A stretch of DNA of 64,000 bases, taken from assembly GCA_027067855.1 (NCBI GenBank), contig JAMOUX010000002.1, forward strand, positions 1 through 64,000, read 5' to 3'. This document shows positions 1 to 7,766 of this stretch, one piece after another (the first letter of the stretch is position 1; each line of letters begins with the position of its first letter). Below the pieces are notes generated by a model. That model was not told where the DNA came from. It worked only from the letters and a program-made list of their open reading frames with translations, and did no database searches. The DNA is from Candidatus Fermentibacteraceae bacterium. Its GTDB lineage: Bacteria > Fermentibacterota > Fermentibacteria > Fermentibacterales > JCC-6. The position numbers and the translations under genes are program-made.

Positions 1-700
1 CCAGTGCTTCTGCGGCGGCGGAGTCTTCTTCCAGGAGAAACACGGCCCCGGCCAGAATAGCCCTGGGATCGCCGGGACATGCTTCTATCCATTCCCACGT
101 AACTTTTTTTCTTGTGCCGGTGGAGGATTCCCGGAGAGAAGACGACAACCATGCATACGCCGTGGACCGCCAGGGAGTGTCCGCGTTTCCCAATTTCTCC
201 AGGAAATTTCTCAGAACGGTAATTCTGGCCGAATCGTCGTTCCAGACGGGATACAGGGATTCGTAGAATTTTGATCCCAGGTAGTCATAGGCCTCGTGGG
301 AAGAGGAAGACATTTCCAGCAGGGTATTTCCCAGGCTGTCGGCCAGGGTGGAATCACCCAGGGCCAGGGCGGTTTCGGAGAGGGCCGACAGGTGTTCCGG
401 TTTCCAATGGAAAACATTTTTCCAGCGAAGCAGGGCTTCGGCGAATTCCTCCGGTGTTCCGCGAAGCCGCGCCCCCGTTTTCGATGGTTTCCAGCACTCT
501 GTGAAGAGACCGGGGGATGGGTGTGCCTCGAAAGCTTCTCGAAATATTTCCCGGGCCAGGGAGTCCCTGCCTGCGGCCCGTTCCACCACGGCCCTCATCG
601 AGTCGTTTTCGGCTATTGCCGCCGCCGCCTGAAAGTCCCGTACGGCCAGGAAATACTCGAAATCACTTCCTCCCAGCAGCAGCGCCACGGCCACGATCAT
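1..700 (-). CDS. Secreted helical-repeat (TPR-like) protein, C-terminus cut by window edge
   Basis: Reading the reverse strand from the ATG at 700 gives 233 codons with no stop before the left edge, so the 3' end is missing. The protein begins MIVAVALLLGG, a very short hydrophobic leader. It continues as Ala/Leu/Glu-rich helices with repeated small-residue spacing (for example SETALALGDSTLADSLG), which looks like degenerate TPR or SEL1-type repeats. A strong AAGGAGG lies 12 nt before the ATG. An in-frame TTG at 706 would have a better 6-nt spacing and adds only two residues, so the start is uncertain. Codon use matches the neighbours, supporting a real gene. I do not recognise a function. A periplasmic or outer-membrane-associated scaffold is an inference from the leader and repeats. 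Confidence 0.7.
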   Translation of the reverse strand, partial: MIVAVALLLGGSDFEYFLAVRDFQAAAAIAENDSMRAVVERAAGRDSLAREIFREAFEAHPSPGLFTECWKPSKTGARLRGTPEEFAEALLRWKNVFHWKPEHLSALSETALALGDSTLADSLGNTLLEMSSSSHEAYDYLGSKFYESLYPVWNDDSARITVLRNFLEKLGNADTPWRSTAYAWLSSSLRESSTGTRKKVTWEWIEACPGDPRAILAGAVFLLEEDSAAAEAL

Positions 701-818
701 GCCCAAATCCGCCCTCCTTAGGGGTTGGAGTTGTGCCGCCACCCGAGGTATCGCGACTTTCGGTAACGATACTCGATTTCCGTTTCCCGGGATAGCCGCA
801 GAAGGCGGCGACACGGAT

Positions 819-847
819 GTTATACTGTTGGAACGGTAGACTGGGAA
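819..847 (-). promoter_or_regulatory. Candidate promoter for the partial gene at 1-700
   Basis: On the reverse strand, TTCCCA (847-842) and TATAAC (824-819) are separated by 17 nt and match 4/6 and 5/6 of the sigma-70 consensus. The distance to the start codon is about 120 nt. Inferred by eye only. Confidence 0.25.
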
Positions 848-890
848 TATTATCTTCAAGCCGCTGATCTCACGTGGATTGGATGCCGTT

Positions 891-1319
891 ATGAACAGGA
901 GAGCGCTGGTCCTCAAGGTGGAAAAGGGCAGGGCTTACGTGTCCCCCGTGGATGTTTCCGACTGCGAAGGATGCGAGGCCGGGAATGCCTGTCGATCGTT
1001 TTCCGGAAAAAATCGGAAACCCCGACCATTCTGGGTGCTGGACGACATCGGGGTGTCCGAGGGAGACGTGGTTGATGTGGAATTGAAACCATCCGTGTCA
1101 CTTACGATAATATCGGTCACCTTCCTTGTTCCGGTTCTCATGTTGTTTGCCGGTTACCTGTTCACCTTGGGAGGGAGTACGCTCGAGGTGGCGTCGGGCA
1201 GCGGGATCGGGCTGCTTGCCGGGATACTGTTTTCCGTTCTGGTGAACAGACGCCTGGCTTACGGCAAGGGATTCGGAATGAGGGTGACGAACGTGGTGAA
1301 AAAAGGCGGTGACGGATGA
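891..1319 (+). CDS. RseC/MucC-like membrane protein (SoxR-reducing system family)
   Basis: This 142-residue protein has the RseC layout. A soluble N-terminal part carries a cysteine cluster C-E-G-C-E-A-G-N-A-C at about residues 25-34. Two hydrophobic membrane segments follow (about 72-93 and 101-118), and then a short basic tail. RseC-family proteins sit in the inner membrane. In known cases they affect sigma-E control or, as RsxC/RseC partners of Rnf-type complexes, keep SoxR reduced. No rnf genes are seen here, so the partner is unknown. The ATG at 891 was preferred over an in-frame TTG at 879 because neither has a strong ribosome site and the ATG gives the family's usual N-terminus. The gene is followed by 189 nt without a gene. 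Confidence 0.7.
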   Translation: MNRRALVLKVEKGRAYVSPVDVSDCEGCEAGNACRSFSGKNRKPRPFWVLDDIGVSEGDVVDVELKPSVSLTIISVTFLVPVLMLFAGYLFTLGGSTLEVASGSGIGLLAGILFSVLVNRRLAYGKGFGMRVTNVVKKGGDG

Positions 1320-1508
1320 GTCCGTGCCGTATGACCGGTGGTGAGGTTTTCCCGGCGTCGGGATCACTCCGCTGCAGAATTCAGGGTGGTACTGCAAACC
1401 GCTGGAACCGTTCTTGACGATCCGTAGCCTCGGCGTTTCCGTGATGAAATCCATTTTTTACGTTCCGCCGATGCTTACCGGGTCGGTCGGACTATAGGAG
1501 GTTTAGTC

Positions 1509-2570
1509 ATGCCTGAAGATATAAGGAGGTGTACCAGGTGTATTCTCCCGGAGAGCTATCCCAACGTGGATTTCGACGAGAACGGGGTTTGCAGGGTATG
1601 CCGGGAGTTCGAAGAGAAACATGCCGCGGTGGATTGGAAGGCCAGGGAAAAGAAGCTGGAGAAGATACTGGACAGGTACCGGAGGCGGGGGCTGAAATAC
1701 GACGTGCTGGTACCCTTCAGCGGCGGTAAGGACAGCACGTACACCCTTTGGCTGCTGAAGAACAAGTACGACATGAGGTGTCTGGCGTTCAATTTCGATA
1801 ACGGGTTCCTGGATGATGACGCCTTGGTGTTCGTAAAGAAAACCGCGCGAAAACTCGGGGTTGACCTGGTGACCTACACGCCCGCCAGGGACTTGCTGAA
1901 CAAGGTTTACAAGCGGGCATTGGAAGCGACCGGCGAGTTCTGCGCCGCATGTGTGGTATTGATGCCCACGGCGATTTTCAGGGCGGCGGAAAACCATGGT
2001 ATAAGGCTCATAGTCGCCGGATTCTCCGACATCCTGGAGGCTCCTCCGCCGGAGACCTCTTACATGGACCGGGTTTGTTTCAGAAATATCATGAAAGATC
2101 ATTTCGACATGCGGGAACTCGAATGGGACTATTTCTTTCCATCATGGAAAAGGATGTTCAAGGTCAAGCAGGTAAATCTTCCCAATTTCATACCCTGGAA
2201 TCTCCCGGAAATCTATCGGACTCTCAACGAGGAACTCGATTTCGGGAAGAGCATGAAGGATGTTAGGTACGATTGCCTGGGAACTCCCCACTCCAGCTAC
2301 CTGTTCAGGCTCAGAACAGGTTTCGGAAAGTACGAGTACCTCTACGCCAACATGGTGAGGGCCGGGGTGATCGATAGGGAGGAGGCCCTGGAGATAGTGC
2401 GGAAAAGAGAGCCGAAGGGGCCGCCGGACGGATTCGAGGAGTTCATCGGGGCACTTGGATGCGACATGTCCGTGATGGACGGTATAGAGGAAAAAAGTGT
2501 TTTCAACTTCAAAACCAGGAACAGGAAACTCCGGGACCTGGCGATAAGGATTCGAAGGTTGGTGCCCTGA
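1509..2570 (+). CDS. PP-loop N-acetyl sugar amidotransferase-like protein
   Basis: This 353-residue protein starts with a zinc-ribbon-like C8-x2-C11 and C28-x2-C31 pair in the context RCTRCILPES, typical of the WbpG/PseA-type N-acetyl sugar amidotransferases. The PP-loop SGGKDS at 71-76 follows, with FNFDNGF at about 94-100, so it is an ATP-pyrophosphatase-fold enzyme. Known relatives convert an N-acetyl sugar to an amidino sugar for LPS or pseudaminic acid-like glycans, with ammonia supplied by HisH/HisF-like partners. No such partners are in the window. GGAGG lies 7 nt before the ATG. The nearby glycan genes (GT9 pair, sugar transferase) fit a surface-sugar role. A thiolation enzyme of the same fold is the main alternative. 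Confidence 0.72.
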   Translation: MPEDIRRCTRCILPESYPNVDFDENGVCRVCREFEEKHAAVDWKAREKKLEKILDRYRRRGLKYDVLVPFSGGKDSTYTLWLLKNKYDMRCLAFNFDNGFLDDDALVFVKKTARKLGVDLVTYTPARDLLNKVYKRALEATGEFCAACVVLMPTAIFRAAENHGIRLIVAGFSDILEAPPPETSYMDRVCFRNIMKDHFDMRELEWDYFFPSWKRMFKVKQVNLPNFIPWNLPEIYRTLNEELDFGKSMKDVRYDCLGTPHSSYLFRLRTGFGKYEYLYANMVRAGVIDREEALEIVRKREPKGPPDGFEEFIGALGCDMSVMDGIEEKSVFNFKTRNRKLRDLAIRIRRLVP

Positions 2571-2585
2571 CCCGGCGGCGAACCG

Positions 2586-3356
2586 TTACCATTTGAACCT
2601 GATGCCCCAGTAAGTTTCCCCATCCAACGCCCTGAATGGCTGTGTGTCCGTGAAGTAATGGGTCAGGTGCATCTCGAATACTCCCGACGGTGCCTGGTAG
2701 GCGGTGTAGATCTCGCCCCTGTGTCTACCTGAACCGGTTCCGTCATTGTGGAAAAAAACATCCCCATGGTAACGCAGTCCGGAAAACCACGACCGGTAGG
2801 ATATTCCCTGGAAATCCAGGTACAAGTGCATAGACCAGTTGAAATCGTGACCTTTCTGGAATGTTTCCCCCTTGGGTCGGTAAAACCCGATGGAGAACCA
2901 CCCGTCGGGCCAGCCCGACGGCAGGAGAACGGGCCGTGCGGAAGCGGGCGGGGCCGGCCGGTCCAGAACCACGCCTGCCTTGACGTTGTTCATGTACTCG
3001 GAGAGAGTGTCGGGCATGTCTATGTTGTGAAAACATTCGTGGTCGGTGTAGACCCTGAGCAGCAGCGGATCCAGGAAGTAACCCAGTTGGGTCTTCAGGT
3101 TCCAGTGACCCCCGTATATGTTGAACTTCATCTCCGGGCTGTTCCAGCTTTCCCCCATGTAGGTTTCCATGGCGAGCCCCAGGCTCCACGAGAAATCGCC
3201 GGCCTGGAGTATCCTTATGTCCGCCGCGATATTGCCGTAGATGAAGTGGTCTATGCTCTGATGGAAAAAGCTGTAAGCCTCCAGGACGCCGCTCGCCTCC
3301 ATCGGGAAATTCACCCCTGAAATCAAAGTGACGTAAACCAGGATCGTTGTTCCCAT
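2586..3356 (-). CDS. Predicted secreted, possibly outer-membrane barrel protein, unknown function
   Basis: This 256-residue protein has a hydrophobic N-terminus (MGTTILVYVTLISGV) resembling a signal peptide. The rest alternates aromatic and polar residues in short strands, for example WSMHLYLDFQ and FSGLRYHGDVFF, and it ends in an aromatic strand (TYWGIRFKW). This pattern is what one expects of a small outer-membrane beta-barrel. I cannot assign a family. It converges tail to tail with the amidotransferase-like gene, 15 nt apart. It lies just downstream of the thioredoxin operon with a 19-nt gap, so co-transcription is possible. Its two central Pro/Ala-rich residues stretches (about 130-150) probably form a loop. 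Function unknown. Confidence 0.55.
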   Translation of the reverse strand: MGTTILVYVTLISGVNFPMEASGVLEAYSFFHQSIDHFIYGNIAADIRILQAGDFSWSLGLAMETYMGESWNSPEMKFNIYGGHWNLKTQLGYFLDPLLLRVYTDHECFHNIDMPDTLSEYMNNVKAGVVLDRPAPPASARPVLLPSGWPDGWFSIGFYRPKGETFQKGHDFNWSMHLYLDFQGISYRSWFSGLRYHGDVFFHNDGTGSGRHRGEIYTAYQAPSGVFEMHLTHYFTDTQPFRALDGETYWGIRFKW

Positions 3357-3375
3357 TGCTTTTCCCTTCCGGGAT

Positions 3376-4062
3376 TTACGTATGGATGTAGTCCATTAGG
3401 TTCTTCTCCCCGGGAGGATCATCCTTCAAAGCTTCCCTGAGAGCCGCCACCAGCATTGATTCCGGAAGAGCGCCCTCCACGTAGAACCTGTCGTTGATCA
3501 CGGTTCTGGGCACGCCCTGGACCCCGTACTTCATGGAGAGTTCCGGAAACTCGTTCGCCTCTATTACTTCCGATTCCACGTTTTCGGAGTACCTGGCCAT
3601 CCTGCTTGCAAGGACCGCCGCCGATGGGCAATGGGGACAGGTGGGAGTTACGAAAACCCGGATTTTCAGTTTTTCATCCAGTCCGTCCAGGAACTCCAGT
3701 GTCTCGCCGGAGAGGGGTTCGTCCTTGCCGCCCATGTCCACCATCACGGTGAGCAATGAACTGAATTCGTAACCCGAGGGAGTCCCGTAGAACTTGACCC
3801 TGGAATGTGTTCCGTCGGATACGACGATAGCCGGAACCATTTCCACGCCGTTCTTTTCCGCTTCTTCGCGGTCGGTCTGAAAGTTGTAAAACTTCACGTG
3901 GAGTTTTTGGGAAAGGTCATCCAATTCCTTGAGGATGGCCTCCGTATCCCGGCATGTCGGACACTCGAGTTTCTGGGTGAACACCTTCACGTACACGTCT
4001 TTAACCAGTACTCCGAATATTTTCCTGACCTCGTTGGCGTCACTTTCGGATAGCAGCGGCAT
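3376..4062 (-). CDS. Protein disulfide oxidoreductase with two thioredoxin/glutaredoxin folds
   Basis: This 228-residue protein contains two thioredoxin-like domains in tandem, each with a complete redox motif: CPTC at residues 34-37 and CPHC at 142-145. Cis-proline-like segments MVPAIVV (about 75-81) and GVPRTVI (about 178-184) are present in each half. This is the arrangement of PDO/Grx-like proteins first known from archaea and hyperthermophiles and of the AhpF N-terminal domain. The start overlaps the stop of trxB by one base (TAATG). The order trxA-trxB-PDO therefore suggests one operon, with TrxB reducing both TrxA and this protein. The likely role is cytosolic disulfide reduction or isomerisation. 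No signal peptide is present. Confidence 0.88.
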   Translation of the reverse strand: MPLLSESDANEVRKIFGVLVKDVYVKVFTQKLECPTCRDTEAILKELDDLSQKLHVKFYNFQTDREEAEKNGVEMVPAIVVSDGTHSRVKFYGTPSGYEFSSLLTVMVDMGGKDEPLSGETLEFLDGLDEKLKIRVFVTPTCPHCPSAAVLASRMARYSENVESEVIEANEFPELSMKYGVQGVPRTVINDRFYVEGALPESMLVAALREALKDDPPGEKNLMDYIHT

Positions 4063-5024
4063 TATACATCACCTTCCTGTTGCATGAGATCGAAAACGGC
4101 GGCGGCGGCCCTGGCGCCGTCCGCTACAGCGGTTACCACCTGGCGCAGTTCGTTGTCGGTTACGTCACCTGCCGCCAGCACGTTTTTTCTCGATGTGTGG
4201 ACCACGTTCACGGTTTTGACCGTGCCGTCGGGATTCAAATCCACCAGTTCCCTGAAGGGTTCGGTGGAAGGCCGTCTTCCGACATATACGAATACTCCGT
4301 CCACTTCCACCCGTGTCTCCCCGTCGGGTGTATTCAGAACAACGGCTTCCACACCGTCGCCGCCCTCTATGGATTTCACGGTGGTGTTCCACATGACATC
4401 GCAATTGTCGCAGGAAAGGAGTTTCTTCCCAAGGTAAGGCTCCGCCCTGAACTTGTTTCTTCTGTGAACCACCGTCAGGTGGGATGCGAAGTCGGCGAGG
4501 TGCAGACTTTCCTTGACCGCACTGTCACCCCCTCCCACAACCATCACGCGCTTGTTTTTAAAGAATGGGGCATCGCAGGTGGCGCAGTAGCTGACTCCCC
4601 TGCCATAGAACTTGTCTTCTCCCGGAACCCCGAGTTTCGCCGGCGCCGCACCTGTGGCTATTATCAGGTACTTGGCGTTGTAGACGGCCGAATCGGTTTT
4701 CACTTCAACCAGGTCTTCTTCCCGGGACGTGGTGCTTGTAACCGTTTCCATCCTGAAAACGCCGCCCCATTTCTCGGCTTGTTCCTTCATTTTTTCCGCC
4801 AGGTCGCCGCCGGCTATTTCCATGATGCCCGGGTAGTTTTCTATCAGAGCTGTGAGGGCGGCCTGTCCCCCCGGCTGATAACTCTCTATCACCACGTGAT
4901 CTATTCCATAACGGGCTGCGTATAGAGCCGCGGCGAGAGCCGCCGGTCCTCCGCCCGCTATGAGCAGATCCACGTCTCCCCCGACGGAGGTTCCGCTTCC
5001 GATTATTCCGGTTTTGAAATCCAT
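4062..5024 (-). CDS. trxB: Thioredoxin reductase
   Basis: This 320-residue flavoprotein has an FAD-binding GGGPAALAAALYAA at about 24-37, the redox-active CATC at 147-150, an NADPH-binding GGGDSAVKE downstream, and the C-terminal FAD contact AAGDVTD. The length is typical of low-molecular-weight bacterial TrxB. The first 17 residues before the dinucleotide fold are longer than usual, so a later start is possible. The gene begins 2 nt after the trxA stop, which makes TrxA (and the downstream double-CXXC protein) the expected substrates. It transfers electrons from NADPH to thioredoxin in the cytosol. Confidence 0.95.
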   Translation of the reverse strand: MDFKTGIIGSGTSVGGDVDLLIAGGGPAALAAALYAARYGIDHVVIESYQPGGQAALTALIENYPGIMEIAGGDLAEKMKEQAEKWGGVFRMETVTSTTSREEDLVEVKTDSAVYNAKYLIIATGAAPAKLGVPGEDKFYGRGVSYCATCDAPFFKNKRVMVVGGGDSAVKESLHLADFASHLTVVHRRNKFRAEPYLGKKLLSCDNCDVMWNTTVKSIEGGDGVEAVVLNTPDGETRVEVDGVFVYVGRRPSTEPFRELVDLNPDGTVKTVNVVHTSRKNVLAAGDVTDNELRQVVTAVADGARAAAAVFDLMQQEGDV

Positions 5025-5026
5025 GG

Positions 5027-5362
5027 TCAGGCCAGTTTCGAATCGACCAGGTTCTCGAGGTGTTTCTTCAACGAGTTCTTGTCACGGAATCCTACCAGGC
5101 GGTCTATTTCCTGACCGTTATGGAATATCACCATGGTGGGAACACCCCTGATGCCGAAACGGGAGGAAGCCTCGGGGCTTTCGTCCACGTCTACGTGAAA
5201 AAAGTCGACCTTGTCTCCGAGTTCATCCGAAACCTTCTTCAAAACCGGGTCCAACATCTTGCATGGTGCGCACCAGACGGCACTGAAATCCACCAACGCC
5301 AGTTTTCCTTCGGGAGAGGTCACGGAAGCGATTTCACTTCCTCTTATATGTTTGACGGCCAT
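5027..5362 (-). CDS. trxA: Thioredoxin
   Basis: This 111-residue protein has the canonical active site WCAPCK (C31 and C34), preceded by LVDFSAVW, and the cis-proline segment GVPTMVIF followed by the G-x-x-x-K-x-x-L helix. The length and order match thioredoxin 1. It is first in a reverse-strand operon with trxB and a protein disulfide oxidoreductase. A good AAGGAG site precedes the ATG, and a palindromic site lies in the likely promoter at 5393-5421. It acts as a general cytosolic disulfide reductant. Confidence 0.96.
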   Translation of the reverse strand: MAVKHIRGSEIASVTSPEGKLALVDFSAVWCAPCKMLDPVLKKVSDELGDKVDFFHVDVDESPEASSRFGIRGVPTMVIFHNGQEIDRLVGFRDKNSLKKHLENLVDSKLA

Positions 5363-5392
5363 CGCGGTCTCCTTCCTGAAAGTTTGTTACTA

Positions 5393-5421
5393 ATTTCACA
5401 AGCAAGCATGTTACATGCCAA
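5393..5421 (-). promoter_or_regulatory. Candidate promoter of the trxA-trxB-PDO operon
   Basis: The reverse strand reads TTGGCA (5421-5416), a 17-nt spacer and TGAAAT (5398-5393), matching 5/6 and 4/6 of the consensus. The start codon is 31 nt further on. A 13-bp palindrome covers the start of the spacer. Confidence 0.4.
5406..5418. promoter_or_regulatory. Palindromic operator-like site GCATGTTACATGC
   Basis: This is a perfect inverted repeat of GCATGT and ACATGC around one central base. It overlaps the -35 element and spacer of the proposed trxA promoter, where a repressor would act. No regulator is identified. Confidence 0.35.
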
Positions 5422-5523
5422 AACAGTGTTCATTAGTCAAAATGTTGCAGTGTTTGTATTAAGGCCAACGATTCCCCGCCCTTCACGTTTTAAAACGATT
5501 CTGTGGGGCCAAAGGGGCACAGG

Positions 5524-5551
5524 TTGTATTCCTTTACATCCATAATATTAT
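5524..5551 (+). promoter_or_regulatory. Candidate promoter for the GT9 gene pair
   Basis: TTGTAT (5524-5529), a 16-nt spacer and TATTAT (5546-5551) lie about 50 nt before the ATG at 5599 in an AT-rich patch. A 12-bp palindrome CGTTTTAAAACG sits upstream at 5486-5497. Confidence 0.35.
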
Positions 5552-5598
5552 CATACGACACGCATATGGTTTCTGCACGCCGTGAAAGGTAGCCGCCC

Positions 5599-6681
5599 AT
5601 GGGAAACCTTCTCAAAAAACTGGAAGCCACCGGCAGAGGGATCCTTACCAGGTACCTGTTCTCCCGGTTTCGGAAGGAGGATGTTGTGTCCGGGATACCG
5701 CCGGACGCGCCTCCTCGTTCGATCCTGCTAATGAGATGGGACGCCGTGGGTGATATGATGGTGTCCCTGCCGTGGTTCAGGAAGGTGAGGGAAGTTTTTC
5801 CCGAAGCAAGGATAGGGATAGTGGTTTCCGGGAGGAATGCCCCGCTCCTGGCGCATGAAACCGGGTTCACCAGGATTCTCTACGACGGGAAGCCGATCCC
5901 GTATCTGAGAAGTTTGGCTGCGGTTGCGGAGTTCGCGGCGGAAGCGATGGTCAATACCAGGATACACTACGATTCCACCACGTCTTTCCTGTACGGAATG
6001 GCTTCGGGAGCGAAATGGCTGGTCTCGGCGGATGTCCGTGAAAGAAAGCTTCCATTCAACGTAAGAGTCAGGATGCCCGACGGGAGGATGCACATTTCGG
6101 ACATGATGCGGATTCTTCTCGGGGGCCTGGGCCGGGAATTGCCCGGGGACGGACCGGATAGGGAGCCGAGATTATCCGGAGAGGAGATGGAGTTCGCTTC
6201 CGCTTTCTGGAGAAAGGCCGGATTGCGGTTGCGGGGGAGGGCCGTGGGGCTGAACTTCCACGCCAGGGATCCCCGCCATAGGTGGCCTCCGGGGAGAGCC
6301 GCTGAGTTGTGCAGACGCTTTTCCGAGGCCGGATGGAGCACCGTGCTTTTCACCATGCCCCGGCAACATGGATTGGCCGTTTCCATCGCCGAGTCCGTTC
6401 CGGGTGTCGTTGCCGTTCCGGCCTGTCCTACCGTGTTGCATGCAGCTGCGGTAATCAGGGATCTCGCCATGTTCGTATCCCCGGACACGGGGTTGGTTCA
6501 CGTCGCTTCCGCCTATGGAGTCCCGGTACTTGGATTGTACATTCCCAACGAGGTGCATTTGCCTCTATGGCATCCCTGGAATGTGGAATACGAGATGGTA
6601 ATGGGAAAAAATTCCGTTTCGGAAATAACGGTGGATTCCGTGGTCGAAGCTGCGGGCAGGCTTGCGGGAAAGGTATTCTGA
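5599..6681 (+). CDS. GT9 glycosyltransferase, heptosyltransferase-like
   Basis: This 360-residue GT9 (ADP-heptose:LPS heptosyltransferase family) enzyme has the N-terminal signature MRWDAVGDMMVSLP at about 45-58. Its C-terminal nucleotide-sugar site is VSPDTGLVHVASAYGVP at about 293-309. It probably adds a heptose or related sugar to lipid A-core at the cytosolic face of the inner membrane. That fits hldA and rfaE2 elsewhere in the window. It is followed by a second GT9 gene whose ATG overlaps its stop (TGATG), so the two are translationally coupled. The exact acceptor cannot be told from sequence. Confidence 0.88.
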   Translation: MGNLLKKLEATGRGILTRYLFSRFRKEDVVSGIPPDAPPRSILLMRWDAVGDMMVSLPWFRKVREVFPEARIGIVVSGRNAPLLAHETGFTRILYDGKPIPYLRSLAAVAEFAAEAMVNTRIHYDSTTSFLYGMASGAKWLVSADVRERKLPFNVRVRMPDGRMHISDMMRILLGGLGRELPGDGPDREPRLSGEEMEFASAFWRKAGLRLRGRAVGLNFHARDPRHRWPPGRAAELCRRFSEAGWSTVLFTMPRQHGLAVSIAESVPGVVAVPACPTVLHAAAVIRDLAMFVSPDTGLVHVASAYGVPVLGLYIPNEVHLPLWHPWNVEYEMVMGKNSVSEITVDSVVEAAGRLAGKVF

Positions 6682-7766
6682 TGGCGGTGGGCAGCCTGAA
6701 AAAATTGGAAGTGGGAGCCAGGAGGCTGTTCTTCCGTGGATTGGCTCCCATGGTGGAAGCCGCCAGGGTGAAGCCTGCAATCGATCCGGATGCGGGGGTG
6801 GAAAGGATCCTGTTGATGAGGCAGGACCGGCTGGGTGACATGATAGTGACCCTGCCCTTGATCAGGATATTAAGGGAGAAGTATGGAAGAGTGGGGGTGG
6901 TGGTGTCTTCCGGGAATGGAATAGTGCTCAAGTACGAGGCGGGGATCGACGTACTTGAATACGGTAAACGTCCCGGCGATTTTCTGGAGTCCCTGCACAG
7001 GGCGAGGGATTTCGCTCCCGATGCGGTAGTGGACATGCACTTCCATGATTCCACCACTTCCTTCGTTTTCTCGGTGGTTTCGGGAGCTGCCTGGAGGGTG
7101 CATGCGGAAGGAGACAGGAAACTTCCCTTCAACGTCAGGGTACCGGTTCCCATGGATGGTCACGTGATGGAAGCCTTCGCCGATCTGCTCTCCGGTCTCG
7201 GCAAGAATATCGACCTGGATCGTGCGACATTGTTGCGCAGACCGGCGGTCTCTCCGGAGGAAGAAGGTTTCGCCCGGCGTTTCTGGAAAACTTCGGGATT
7301 GTCTCCGGAAGAGTGCGTCGCGGTCAACGTATCCGCGGGAAGTTCGAACAGGGATTGGGAGGCGGATAAGTATGCTGCCGTATGCGGTGAGGTGATCAGG
7401 CGGGGAAGCGTTCCGCTGGTGATGTCATCCGTGCGTGACAGGGCTAAGGCCGTAGCCGTTACCGGGAAGGTCAGGGGTGCCGTACCGGCGCCGAAAACCC
7501 CCACCATCCTGCATCTGGCCACCCTTCTCCGGAATGTCAAGCTGGTGGTGAGTCCCGATACCTCGGTAGTGCATCTCGCCGCCTCGATGGAAGTGCCGGT
7601 GGTGGGCATGTACCTTCCGGTGGGAAAACCACTGCCCAAGTGGTATCCCTGGCGGGTCGCCTCCAGGGTCGTGGTTTCTCCCGATTCGGAATCTCTTAAC
7701 GCTCTGGATGCCCGGGAGGTGGTGCCGGCCGTGGCTGAGATGCTGGAGGACGCGGATCATGGGTAG
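6681..7766 (+). CDS. GT9 glycosyltransferase, heptosyltransferase-like (second copy)
   Basis: This 361-residue GT9 enzyme is clearly related to the preceding gene. Shared features are MRQDRLGDMIVTLP near residue 50, the central HFHDSTTSFVFS, the segment RKLPFNVRV, and VSPDTSVVHLAASMEVP in the C-terminal Rossmann fold. The ATG at 6681 was chosen because it overlaps the upstream stop; an upstream in-frame extension is a shadow inside the first gene. The similarity suggests a tandem duplication that produced two successive core-sugar transfer steps. The last 10 nt overlap the tail of the convergent membrane-protein gene. Confidence 0.88.
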   Translation: MAVGSLKKLEVGARRLFFRGLAPMVEAARVKPAIDPDAGVERILLMRQDRLGDMIVTLPLIRILREKYGRVGVVVSSGNGIVLKYEAGIDVLEYGKRPGDFLESLHRARDFAPDAVVDMHFHDSTTSFVFSVVSGAAWRVHAEGDRKLPFNVRVPVPMDGHVMEAFADLLSGLGKNIDLDRATLLRRPAVSPEEEGFARRFWKTSGLSPEECVAVNVSAGSSNRDWEADKYAAVCGEVIRRGSVPLVMSSVRDRAKAVAVTGKVRGAVPAPKTPTILHLATLLRNVKLVVSPDTSVVHLAASMEVPVVGMYLPVGKPLPKWYPWRVASRVVVSPDSESLNALDAREVVPAVAEMLEDADHG

